62,387 bases of DNA from Delftia sp. PS-11 (GTDB lineage Bacteria > Pseudomonadota > Gammaproteobacteria > Burkholderiales > Burkholderiaceae_C): the NCBI RefSeq assembly GCF_029870285.1, contig NZ_JACSYA010000034.1, forward strand, positions 1-62,387, written 5' to 3'. Made by a program: the position numbers and the translations under genes. A model generated the notes under the pieces. It saw only the letters and a program-made list of their open reading frames with translations. It was not told the DNA's origin and ran no database searches. Shown piece by piece: positions 6,983-13,651 of the stretch (the first letter of the stretch is position 1; every line of letters starts with the position of its first letter).

Positions 6983-7037
6983 GACCGGGGGCTGGCCCGG
7001 TCGATGCCGTGGAGCCCATCGCTGTTGTTTAGCGATG
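6983..7037 (-). promoter_or_regulatory. Two perfect stem-loops at the 5' end of the PL transcript
   Basis: Stem 1 pairs CATCGCT with AGCGATG (7017-7023 / 7031-7037) and stem 2 pairs GACCGGG with CCCGGTC (6983-6989 / 6996-7002); each stem has 7 bp. With the predicted start near 7036, stem 1 forms the extreme 5' end of the RNA. The arrangement recalls the two-hairpin put antitermination sites of HK022, but sequence identity has not been tested. Confidence 0.45.
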
Positions 7038-7071
7038 GTTTAGTTTAGATTACTAAACTCCGGATGGTCAA
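7038..7071 (-). promoter_or_regulatory. PL-type leftward early promoter with operator
   Basis: Reading leftward: -35 TTGACC (7071-7066), an 18-base spacer and -10 TAAACT (7047-7042). The same two hexamers with the same spacing occur at PR. A dyad with arms GTTTAGT (7038-7044) and ACTAAAC (7052-7058) overlaps the -10 and part of the spacer, as expected for repressor control. Confidence 0.7.
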
Positions 7072-7199
7072 GCAAACTATACAAATTCTTGAAAATTCTT
7101 CCCTCGCCATGTGGTGAAGGCGTCATGGCGGTGCTGCGCTGGTGTCATGTGCGCGTCACCATGGCGACGGGAGGGCGACGGGAGGGCGACAGCAGGACG

Positions 7200-7223
7200 A
7201 AAAAAAACCGCCCATTGGGCGGT
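7200..7223 (-). terminator. Terminator of the CI repressor gene
   Basis: On the minus strand the stem CCGCCC/GGGCGG (loop about three bases) is followed by eight T. It lies 35 bases after the repressor stop codon. Confidence 0.8.
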
Positions 7224-7257
7224 GGTGGTCGTTGTCTGAGAGTACGTGTGCTTTCAG

Positions 7258-7959
7258 TTAGTACCGAGTCTTGATCTTTTTCCTTGGTACTTCATGCGCC
7301 GCATAGTACATCCAGCTTATTTCCGAGTCGTCAAAATTCAGGATCGCCGGGTCGTTGTAGCTGCCTAGCGTTATCATCCCGTTCCTGCGTGATAGCAAGC
7401 GCTTCAACATAGTGGCTCCAGTCTGCAGCCTCACGAGTACGCAATCCTCGATGTCTATCGGCGTTGCTGGCTCAATGAGTGCGAAGTTTCGGCTTTCATA
7501 CTTCGGGTACATGCTTTGCCCGATCACCTCAGACAAGAAAGCGTCTGGGTCGCTGCTGCCCAGTTCTGCATACATGTCCATCATGTCGGGCATGCACCCC
7601 GCGTCATCCCAAATGCGTTCGGGCAAATAGCCTCCAGAGCTTTTTCCTAAGACCCAAATTTTACGGAAATTTGAGGGTCTTACGACAAGTTCTGCAGGCA
7701 CTTCCTCCGTGAACCTCCCATCTGCATAAATCAGTGGGGGTGCAAGTTTGGGCTCTTCGCCATTTACCAACCACCCTGCGCGATAGCCAGTAAGCCCCTC
7801 AATTGCTTGTGCGTTTGCGCCGCGCAGGTCTTGATTAGTCCCGTTCAGCCACTGGGACACGGCGCCTTTCGAGACCCCGATCTTGGCCGCGAACGCTGTC
7901 TGGGTGAGGCCGGTGGACGCGAAGGCCTCTCGTATACGGTCTTTCAGATCCATGGGCAT
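7258..7959 (-). CDS. CI-type phage repressor (HTH + S24 LexA-like peptidase)
   Basis: 233 residues. The N-terminal XRE helix-turn-helix is visible as LTQTAFAAKIGVSKGAVSQW (residues 18-37). The C-terminal half is an S24 autoprotease with the nucleophile Ser149 in EVIGQSMYPKY and the general-base Lys186 in GATMLKRL. A plausible Ala-Gly self-cleavage site is Ala120-Gly121. It is transcribed divergently from cro across the GTTTAGT operators. Together these indicate a RecA/SOS-inducible lysogeny repressor. A second ATG two codons in is possible. Confidence 0.92.
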   Translation of the reverse strand: MPMDLKDRIREAFASTGLTQTAFAAKIGVSKGAVSQWLNGTNQDLRGANAQAIEGLTGYRAGWLVNGEEPKLAPPLIYADGRFTEEVPAELVVRPSNFRKIWVLGKSSGGYLPERIWDDAGCMPDMMDMYAELGSSDPDAFLSEVIGQSMYPKYESRNFALIEPATPIDIEDCVLVRLQTGATMLKRLLSRRNGMITLGSYNDPAILNFDDSEISWMYYAAHEVPRKKIKTRY

Positions 7960-7976
7960 ATTAAGCCACCTAAATT

Positions 7977-8016
7977 GTTTAGTTTGTTGACCGACTGTCG
8001 TTCAGTAAACTAAACT
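7977..8016 (+). promoter_or_regulatory. PR early promoter and operator region
   Basis: -35 TTGACC (7987-7992), 18-base spacer, -10 TAAACT (8011-8016). GTTTAGTTT (7977-7985) upstream and AGTAAACTAAAC (8004-8015) over the -10 are inverted half-sites of the same kind as at PL, so CI and Cro should compete here. The expected transcription start (about 8022-8023) coincides with the cro ATG. Confidence 0.75.
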
Positions 8017-8022
8017 ACAGGG

Positions 8023-8235
8023 ATGACAACTGACGATGCTGTGCGCTACGCCGGGAGCGCGGCCGCCCTGGCCAAACTGCTTGGGGTCTCCCCAGGAGCC
8101 GTGTCGCAATGGCGCGATTTCCCGCCCTGGCCCAGGCAGCTCCAGCTTGAGCGCATGACTGGCGGCGCACTGTCGGCAGAGCCGAACTGCCTTCCCCAGC
8201 CCATGAGCCAGCCCCAGGGAGCCACCCATGGCTGA
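8023..8235 (+). CDS. cro: Cro-like repressor
   Basis: A 70-residue protein beginning MTTDDAVRYAGSAAALAKLL, whose helix-turn-helix (AALAKLLGVSPGAVSQWRDF) resembles that of CI and of Cro/YdaS-type regulators. It is the first rightward gene and lies divergent to the CI repressor. Only GGG, one base before the ATG, resembles a ribosome binding site, and the promoter places the start of transcription at or next to the ATG, so the mRNA may be leaderless. Expected role: repress CI and early promoters after induction. Confidence 0.85.
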   Translation: MTTDDAVRYAGSAAALAKLLGVSPGAVSQWRDFPPWPRQLQLERMTGGALSAEPNCLPQPMSQPQGATHG

Positions 8236-8281
8236 ACCGGTAGCTGGATCAAGCCCTGGCCTTCTGTACTCGCCTTTTTCG

Positions 8282-8470
8282 TTACAGGAAGCCGCTCAGT
8301 CCCTCGGGCTTACGCCAGACGGACAGCGAAAGGTCAGTGGTCGTCATGCTGAACTTTGCATCGTTGATCGTGACGCAGATATCCCGCTGTTCGCCAGAGA
8401 TTTTCTGTAGCGCTTCTGCGATCGCTTTTTCCAAATCTTTCACTGAAATGTTCTTCAAAGGTGACGTCAT
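8282..8470 (-). CDS. Small antisense-strand protein, 62 aa
   Basis: On the minus strand, filling the gap between cro and the next rightward gene, a frame encodes MTSPLKNISVKDLEKAIAEA, then LQKISGEQRDICVTIND and a beta-rich end (TTDLSLSVWRKPEG). Its composition is protein-like, whereas the competing plus frame is not. The Shine-Dalgarno is weak (GGATTC). If real, it would be transcribed against PR and its ATG overlaps the start of the rightward 138-aa gene. Confidence 0.42.
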   Translation of the reverse strand: MTSPLKNISVKDLEKAIAEALQKISGEQRDICVTINDAKFSMTTTDLSLSVWRKPEGLSGFL

Positions 8471-8885
8471 GAATGAATCCGTTCTGATCGGTCTGAATCA
8501 AGTTGCTGAAATCTTTGCCCATACACCGCTGTCTGTTGAGGCAGCTGACTTGTACCGTCGCGCCACAGGCATCGCTGACGACGAGCAATTTTTGAAGCGT
8601 CTGGCGACGCTGGTGAAGGTTAGCAAGAAGTTCCCGGTTCCCGCAGACTTCGCCCAGACACAGGGGGCCTCGACGCCAAGCCGCGAGATTTCCCTGCGCC
8701 CTGGTGAGTCCATCACGTTCGCATGCGGGACGACGGTAAAGGCATGTCCTGTACTGGATGGTTCTGCTCGTGAGTGCTTGGCGCTCTATCTGGAGAAGGC
8801 TCCGGGCGTTGCGCCGCACCACACCCTTGATGTTTCGCGTGAGCTTGTGCCCGCTGCCCAGCCACAGGAGGCCCCCCATGCCTAA
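8469..8885 (+). CDS. Hypothetical early protein, 138 aa
   Basis: Starts at ATG 8469 with AAAGGTGA eight bases upstream. The N-terminal half is helical (LIGLNQVAEIFAHTPLS, DEQFLKRLATLVKVSKKF). The C-terminal half is beta-rich with two cysteines. It overlaps the next gene by 8 bases. By position (second rightward gene after cro) it could be a CII-like or other early regulator, but no HTH is evident and I do not recognise the family. Confidence 0.7.
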   Translation: MNESVLIGLNQVAEIFAHTPLSVEAADLYRRATGIADDEQFLKRLATLVKVSKKFPVPADFAQTQGASTPSREISLRPGESITFACGTTVKACPVLDGSARECLALYLEKAPGVAPHHTLDVSRELVPAAQPQEAPHA

Positions 8886-9084
8886 GCCATACCGCTGGGG
8901 CGATGAGGCCCCGCCTGCTGTGCAGCGCTTGAAGGCGCGCCGACAGATGCGCGCAGGGAAGGTGCAGAACGTCGTTGTCGTGGCTCCGATGGGAGTGACG
9001 CGCGCCCACGCTTTTACTCGCTTGTTCTTGCACCTGGGACTGGTGCAGCCAGACACATGTCGAGCATCAACTGGAAGGCCGTGA
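8878..9084 (+). CDS. Small basic hypothetical protein, 68 aa
   Basis: Preceded by a very strong AGGAGG and overlapping the previous gene by 8 bases. The product starts MPKPYRWGDEAPPAVQRLKA and is Arg/Lys-rich (RRQMRAGKVQNVVVV), ending in a polar tail. Its 3' end overlaps the leftward 81-aa gene on the opposite strand by 71 bases. No family is recognised. Confidence 0.65.
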   Translation: MPKPYRWGDEAPPAVQRLKARRQMRAGKVQNVVVVAPMGVTRAHAFTRLFLHLGLVQPDTCRASTGRP

Positions 9085-9259
9085 GTGATCGATCCGGAAT
9101 CGGCATCGCGGTCAAGTAAGCGAGAGAACTCTGTTGCTCCAGAGCGAGTTGTGCCCGGAACGCCGCCATGTTTGGGTGAGTCGCGATGAGCGCTTGCAGC
9201 ACCGCAGCAGTCGCCACCTGCATCCCCGCTATGTCTGCTGCGATTTGCTCTGTATTCAT
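9014..9259 (-). CDS. Leftward small protein within the rightward operon, 81 aa
   Basis: The start ATG at 9259 has AGGAGGGG upstream, one of the best ribosome binding sites of the region. The product (MNTEQIAADIAGMQVATAAV, then LQALIATHPNMAAFRAQLAL) is a well-formed helical protein with a hydrophobic C-terminal part. It is divergent from the 142-aa gene at 9354 and convergent with the 68-aa gene, overlapping its end. Opposite orientation to the surrounding operon suggests a separately controlled, possibly lysogenic, product. Function unknown. Confidence 0.65.
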   Translation of the reverse strand: MNTEQIAADIAGMQVATAAVLQALIATHPNMAAFRAQLALEQQSSLAYLTAMPIPDRSLTAFQLMLDMCLAAPVPGARTSE

Positions 9260-9353
9260 GTCTGCCCCTCCTGGGGATGGTTGTGTGGAAGCTTCCATTC
9301 TGCCCCGGGAGGTGGCGGGCACCTTTTCCAAGAAAGAAGGGAAGTAAGTCCGC

Positions 9354-9782
9354 ATGAGTGACGCCCCCAAAGTGTTGAGCCGCGCAGAAGCTGCGGCAGC
9401 CAAATCGATCCTTGCCGCCCTGGCGCGCCTGGATGCAGAGCAGGCCGAGCGTGTATTGGCACACGTCCAGGCCGAGCTGGACCAGGCCGAGGGCGGTGAT
9501 GTGCTGTTCGCCCGTGGCATCGCTGGGCCCAACGGTGCTCTGGACACCTGCATGAAGACGTGGGTTGACAGTGGCACTGCGGAGCTTTTCCGACGCCGTG
9601 CGGCCATGCGTAACCAGAACTCGTCGGCCTGTCAGCGGGACTGCATTTACCTGCTGGTCCACGAGAAGACCTACACGGTGATGGTTGCGGAGAAGGCGTT
9701 GCATGACGCTGATGCTATGGACTTGCGCGAGCATTTGACAGGCCCATTTGCGGCCCGGAAATTCTGGGGGCCTGGCCGATGA
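9354..9782 (+). CDS. Hypothetical protein, 142 aa
   Basis: Starts at ATG 9354 after AAGAAGGGAAG. The N-terminal 45 residues form an Ala/Glu-rich amphipathic helix (LSRAEAAAAKSILAALARLD). The rest is mixed, with two Cys (LDTCMKTW, SACQRDCIYLLV). It overlaps the Rha-family antirepressor gene by 4 bases (ATGA). The gap before it (9260-9353) must hold the divergent promoters. No family is recognised. Confidence 0.7.
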   Translation: MSDAPKVLSRAEAAAAKSILAALARLDAEQAERVLAHVQAELDQAEGGDVLFARGIAGPNGALDTCMKTWVDSGTAELFRRRAAMRNQNSSACQRDCIYLLVHEKTYTVMVAEKALHDADAMDLREHLTGPFAARKFWGPGR

Positions 9783-10492
9783 GCGCGATCACTGCAATTT
9801 CTGCCGCCGTGCTGACGATGAGCAGCCGGGAGATTGCCGAGCTGACCGGCAAGGACCTGGGCCACGTCAACCGAGACATTCGAGCCATGCTCGACACCCT
9901 TGGGGATGATCCAGAACTGGAGCATGTCCGCGAGGACAAGGATGGGCGAGGCTACACGACCGCCTTTCACCTGGGGCGAGAGCTTACCTACACGCTGCTG
10001 GCTGGCTACAGCATGCAGCTGCGCCGCCGGGTTGTCGCGCGCTGGCAGGAGCTGGAGGCCCAGGCCGCGCCAGCCCTGCCGGACTTCTCGAACCCTGTTG
10101 CTGCCGCGCGCGCCTGGGCCGATGCAAAGGAGTCCGAGCAGCGCGCGGCTGAGGCACTGGCCCTGGCCGCTCCCAAGGTTGAGTACGTGGACCGCTACGT
10201 GGCCGCGAACGGCGCCAAGGGCTTCCGTCAGGTAGCCAAGCTGCTGGAGGCGAACGAACACGAGTTCCGCGCCTGGCTGCAGGACGAAAAGATCATGTAC
10301 CGCCTGGGTGGCGAGTGGACTGCTTACCAGTGCCACATCGACGCGGGCCGGTTTGTCGTGAAGGCTGGCGTAGCCCAGGCCAACGAGCACGCTTTCAACA
10401 CCACGAAATTCACCCCGAAGGGCGTGAACTGGATTGCTGGCTTGTGGGGCCAGCACCAGGCCCGCCTGGCGCAGGAGGCACAGCAGGCATGA
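9779..10492 (+). CDS. Rha-family / KilA-C (ANT) phage antirepressor
   Basis: 237 residues in two parts. Residues ~10-95 match the Rha regulatory domain (MSSREIAELTGKDLGHVNRD, then YTTAFHLGRELTYTLLAGYS and MQLRRRVVARWQELE). Residues ~145-235 match the KilA-C/ANT domain (FRQVAKLLEANEHEFRAWLQ, KIMYRLGGEWTAYQ). Such fusions antagonise repressors or modulate host functions during lytic growth. It overlaps both neighbours by 4 bases, so it belongs to the rightward early operon. Confidence 0.87.
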   Translation: MSAITAISAAVLTMSSREIAELTGKDLGHVNRDIRAMLDTLGDDPELEHVREDKDGRGYTTAFHLGRELTYTLLAGYSMQLRRRVVARWQELEAQAAPALPDFSNPVAAARAWADAKESEQRAAEALALAAPKVEYVDRYVAANGAKGFRQVAKLLEANEHEFRAWLQDEKIMYRLGGEWTAYQCHIDAGRFVVKAGVAQANEHAFNTTKFTPKGVNWIAGLWGQHQARLAQEAQQA

Positions 10493-11430
10493 GCACCATC
10501 ATCATGGCGGCCTGCTGGCCGTTGCAGGGAATGAGCCCTGCCCAGAAGTCCGTACTGATCTCGCTGGCCGACCAAGCCAACGACGATGGCGTGTGCTGGC
10601 CGGGTATCTCGACCATCGCCAAGCGCACCTGCCTGTCCGAACGTGCTGTGCAGGAGGCGATTGCCTGGCTGCAGACCGTGGGCCTTGTGTTCCGGGAATA
10701 CCGCTTCAACACGAGCACCAGCTACACCATCACCCCTGGTAGCTTCAACCCTGCAGCAGCGCCCGCCAAACGCAAGCGTGGCACGGGTGCAGATGGCGCA
10801 CCCCCCGCAGATGGCGCACCGGGTGCAAACGGCGCACCGGGTGGTGCAGATGGCGCACCCCCTGGTGCAGATGGCGCACCCCACCCCCCGCAGATGGCGC
10901 ACCCCGGGGGTGCAGATGGCGCACCCAAATCATCATTGAACCGTAATAGGAACCGTAAAGGAACCGCCAAAGAACCATTCCCGACTGCTGCGCAGCCGGG
11001 CCGCGATGGTGTGGACGGTTCGCAAGGCGACAGCGAGACAGCCCTGCAGGCAGCCTGCAAGCTGACCTGGTCGGCCTACAGCCAGGCCTTCGAGCAGCGC
11101 TATGGCGTCAAGCCGGTACGCAACCAGGTGGTGAACGCCAACGTGAAAACGCTGGTCAAGCGCCTGGGGTACGAGGAAGCGCCGTTGGTGGCCGCATGGT
11201 ACGTGGGCAACGTGAACGAGGCCTTTGTGGTCAAGAACACGCACGGCATTGGTGTGCTGGTGAACCAAGCCGAGGGTTACCGCACCCAGTGGGCCCGTGG
11301 GCAGGCCGTAACCGGCACTGCTGCGCAGGCTGCCGACAAGACGAGCGCCAATTTCGATGCCATCGAGGAAGCCAAACGGCTGATGCGCCAGCGTGGCGCA
11401 CAGGGCAACGGGGAGGGTGGCAATGCGTGA
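10489..11430 (+). CDS. Replication protein (lambda O-like, helix-turn-helix)
   Basis: 313 residues. The N-terminal winged-helix domain (SPAQKSVLISLADQANDDGV, CWPGISTIAKRTCLSERAVQ) is the domain used by phage O-type initiators and related replication proteins to bind iterons. A low-complexity linker (repeating GADGAP units, residues ~100-150) is encoded by the iteron array itself. A C-terminal domain (~190-300) follows and could contact the helicase loader. Placement after the antirepressor and before recombination genes matches lambda O. Four-base overlap with the antirepressor gene. Confidence 0.8.
   Translation: MSTIIMAACWPLQGMSPAQKSVLISLADQANDDGVCWPGISTIAKRTCLSERAVQEAIAWLQTVGLVFREYRFNTSTSYTITPGSFNPAAAPAKRKRGTGADGAPPADGAPGANGAPGGADGAPPGADGAPHPPQMAHPGGADGAPKSSLNRNRNRKGTAKEPFPTAAQPGRDGVDGSQGDSETALQAACKLTWSAYSQAFEQRYGVKPVRNQVVNANVKTLVKRLGYEEAPLVAAWYVGNVNEAFVVKNTHGIGVLVNQAEGYRTQWARGQAVTGTAAQAADKTSANFDAIEEAKRLMRQRGAQGNGEGGNA
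10786..10980. repeat. Candidate phage replication origin: seven iterons plus AT-rich tract
   Basis: Seven copies of GGTGCAGATGGCGCACC or close variants end at 10802, 10820, 10838, 10859, 10880, 10903 and 10925, spaced 18-23 bases apart. Four are exact. The core is itself an interrupted dyad (GGTGC...GCACC). Immediately downstream (10926-10980) is the only AT-rich stretch of the gene, with 11-12-base direct repeats of GGAACCGTAAA type. Iterons followed by an AT-rich unwinding region inside the initiator gene is the layout of lambda ori. Confidence 0.72.
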
Positions 11431-12205
11431 CCACCTCGACACCGACTGGCTGCTGGAAGAACTGGGCGCCACGATTGAGCTGAGCGGCCAGCAAATCCGC
11501 CCGGCTGCACTCCTGCTGTTGGCCGAGGATCTGGCCCACATCGAAAAGTCTGTGCTGCGCATGGCCCTGGCGCGCATCCGTGCCGAGCACCGTGGCCCGA
11601 TCCTGACCGGAACTGTGCTGCAGTACGTGGACCATGCCATGGGCCGCATGCTGCCGGCCGAGGCGTATGCCTTGGCGCTGTCCAGTGCTGACCAGGCCGC
11701 CACTGTGGTGTGGACCGATGAGATTGCGCAGGCCTGGGCCGTTGCCGCGCCGCTGCTGGGTGCCGGCGACAAGTTCGGGGCGCGGCAGGCGTTCATCGAG
11801 GCCTATGGCCGGATCACGGGTGAGGCCCGCGCGCTGCGCCGCCGTCCAGTTGTCCAGGTGAGCCTGGGCCACGACGCCGAAGGCCGCACACGCGCCGTGG
11901 AGGAAGCCATCGCTGCAGGCCGGCTGCCCGGTGGGCTGGAGAGCCTGACCGACGACCTGCGCGAGCAGCTGCAACTGCCAGCCCCGCGCGCTGCCCTGGC
12001 GCTGCCGGCGCCCGAATCTGTGCCCACTGGCCCCCGCCAGGAGGTGCTGGCCCAACTGGCCAACCTGCGGGAGGTTTTCGCGCTCAAGGCCCGCCGTTAC
12101 ACGCCCATGCAGGTGCAGGCCCGTGCTGATCGCATGCGCCTGGGCCAGTCAAAGCGCCGCAGTGCTGCCGCCGTGGCCAGTTACCTGCAGGAGGGCCGTG
12201 CATGA
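11423..12205 (+). CDS. Hypothetical replication-region protein, 260 aa
   Basis: ATG 11423 is preceded by GGGAGGGTGG and overlaps the O-like gene by 8 bases. The protein is mostly helical (DWLLEELGATIELSGQQIRP, EDLAHIEKSVLRMALARIRA) with a proline-rich linker near residue 190 and a basic C-terminal part (RRYTPMQVQARADRMRLGQS). Its place directly after the O-like gene is that of lambda P or a DnaB/DnaC-type partner, but no Walker motif is visible. I therefore leave the function open. Confidence 0.75.
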   Translation: MRDHLDTDWLLEELGATIELSGQQIRPAALLLLAEDLAHIEKSVLRMALARIRAEHRGPILTGTVLQYVDHAMGRMLPAEAYALALSSADQAATVVWTDEIAQAWAVAAPLLGAGDKFGARQAFIEAYGRITGEARALRRRPVVQVSLGHDAEGRTRAVEEAIAAGRLPGGLESLTDDLREQLQLPAPRAALALPAPESVPTGPRQEVLAQLANLREVFALKARRYTPMQVQARADRMRLGQSKRRSAAAVASYLQEGRA

Positions 12206-12414
12206 CGCTGCTGCAGCTGCTCAAGACCGGCGCAGTGCTGCGCTACCGGCCCGGCTTCCGCTTCTACGCGGTCCAGCGTGGCCGCGAAATCTCCGTCAAC
12301 CAGGCAGAGGCTGAGGCTGCGTTTCGCGCTGGCCAAGTCCGCCCTGAAAGCCCCGAGCCTGATCGCTTCGGCGTCTACCACCTGGCCCTGGCCCCCTCTA
12401 CGAAAGGCGCATGA
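12202..12414 (+). CDS. Small hypothetical protein, 70 aa
   Basis: Overlaps both neighbours by four bases (ATGA), so it is clearly part of the operon. The product (MTLLQLLKTGAVLRYRPGFR, FYAVQRGREISVNQAEAEAA) looks like a small beta-strand unit followed by a helix, reminiscent of short phage proteins that read as one winged-helix or beta-hairpin domain. No family is recognised. Confidence 0.75.
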   Translation: MTLLQLLKTGAVLRYRPGFRFYAVQRGREISVNQAEAEAAFRAGQVRPESPEPDRFGVYHLALAPSTKGA

Positions 12415-12923
12415 CCATGCAACCGAATTTGCAACCCGCAGCGGCCCGGGCCTACCTGCAGCTGCGCTACGGCTACACCCATGCCGAGGAGCTTTCCGCC
12501 AGCGAGGTACGGCCGTTGCACCAGCGAAAGCTGGCGCTGATCGCCGCCGCGTGCACTGCTGCTGTGCAGGCCGTTGCTACTGGCGCTGCCACAGAAGGGC
12601 ACTGGCGCGTGCTGGCTGATGCCGCGAATTTGACTGAAACGCTGCTGGACATGGGCGAGTTCGATGACCCGGACCACCTGTTCCGGGATGGCGTGGCCGC
12701 TGTGGTGACGCTGTCGCGCCTGCATGGCGATGGCGCGCCCATGTGCTTGCGCCCTGAGCAGTTGGAGCACCTGCAGGACTTCTGCGATGCCTACGTGCAG
12801 ATGCTGCAGCAGACCCCGGCCCGCACCTACATCCGCGCGCACCGGGCGACTGAGCGCCGCGTGCGCGAGCTGCTGCTGAGCAGCTATGGCCGCAGCGAAA
12901 CCCATGAATTCATTGTTATCTGA
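12411..12923 (+). CDS. Hypothetical protein, 170 aa
   Basis: A 170-residue all-helical product (KLALIAAACTAAVQAVATGA; RDGVAAVVTLSRLHGDGAPM). It is rich in Ala and Arg and contains conserved-looking His/Asp positions (MGEFDDPDHLFRDG). It couples by 4-base overlap to the 70-aa gene before it. A ten-base gap separates it from the resolvase gene. No family is recognised. Confidence 0.72.
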   Translation: MTMQPNLQPAAARAYLQLRYGYTHAEELSASEVRPLHQRKLALIAAACTAAVQAVATGAATEGHWRVLADAANLTETLLDMGEFDDPDHLFRDGVAAVVTLSRLHGDGAPMCLRPEQLEHLQDFCDAYVQMLQQTPARTYIRAHRATERRVRELLLSSYGRSETHEFIVI

Positions 12924-12933
12924 GGGAGCGCGT

Positions 12934-13401
12934 ATGTCGTTGATTCTTGGCATTGACCCCGGCGCAAATACAGGCGTGGCCTTTTATCGGGACGGTGTGC
13001 TGTCTGACCTGCAGACCATCGAGCCTCACGAGCTGGAGCGGTTTATCAAGGGCCCGGCTGCTGCGGGTGCTGCCCGCTTGGTTTTCGAGGACAGCCGCCT
13101 GGAAAAGCGCCTGTGGAACGCCCGCACGAAGGGAGCCATCGGCTCGGCCCTGGCCACGGCGCGCAGCGTGGGCGAGGTGGATGGCTGGTGCCGACTCATC
13201 ACCCGATTCTGCGGCGAGCAGGGCATCCCCGCCCACGGCATCAGCCCCACGGTCAAGGGAGCCAAGGTCGATGCCGATGCCTTTGGCCGCATCACCGGCT
13301 GGACGAAGCGCAGCAACCAGCACGAGCGCGATGCTGCGATGGTGGCCTGGAAGTTCCGCCGCGCTGCTGATCTGCGTGGAGGTGCCCATGCTCGCGCTTG
13401 A
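12934..13401 (+). CDS. RuvC-like Holliday junction resolvase
   Basis: 155 residues with the RNase-H-fold resolvase signature: LILGIDPGANTGVAFYRDG (first Asp, D8), LVFEDSRLEKR (E52) and NQHERDAAMVAWK (terminal Asp, D133). The ATG at 12934 follows GAGGGAGCG and gives the standard short N-terminus. It is smaller than bacterial RuvC, as are phage/lactococcal versions. Expected role: resolve recombination and replication intermediates before packaging, parallel to lambda Rap/NinG. Confidence 0.88.
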   Translation: MSLILGIDPGANTGVAFYRDGVLSDLQTIEPHELERFIKGPAAAGAARLVFEDSRLEKRLWNARTKGAIGSALATARSVGEVDGWCRLITRFCGEQGIPAHGISPTVKGAKVDADAFGRITGWTKRSNQHERDAAMVAWKFRRAADLRGGAHARA

Positions 13402-13651
13402 TATTCGCCCGGACCTGCCGCGCAGGCCCAGCCGGGGGCTGGAGCGCCCGCAGGCCAAGTACCCGCCGATTTGGCGTGGCGCCACAGCACGCACCGAAAT
13501 CACAGGCCCTGATGCCATGGGCCGCTACCGGATACAGCGCCTTATCGAGAACCGGTGCTGCACCACTGAGCAGCACGGCCCAACGGAGGTATGCGTGGTA
13601 GGCGATTACGGATTTTTGGTCGTGGTGTGGCTGGAGGGGGATGTGCGATGA
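13388..13651 (+). CDS. Hypothetical protein, 87 aa
   Basis: Starts at ATG 13388 inside the end of the resolvase gene (14-base overlap) after GGAGGTGCCC, and ends with a 4-base overlap into the nuclease gene. The product is basic at the N-terminus (RPDLPRRPSRGLERPQAKYP) and has beta-like strands with CCTTEQ and VCVVGDYGFLVVVWLEG at the end. Coupling on both sides supports it; the family is not recognised. Confidence 0.75.
   Translation: MLALDIRPDLPRRPSRGLERPQAKYPPIWRGATARTEITGPDAMGRYRIQRLIENRCCTTEQHGPTEVCVVGDYGFLVVVWLEGDVR

Noticed and set aside
7170..7193. Direct repeat of GACGGGAGGGC near the repressor terminator
   Set aside because: Only two short copies with no related feature; probably chance or slippage.
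8228..8410. Plus-strand 60-codon frame overlapping the end of cro
   Set aside because: Weak start signal and poor composition compared with the minus-strand frame occupying the same gap.
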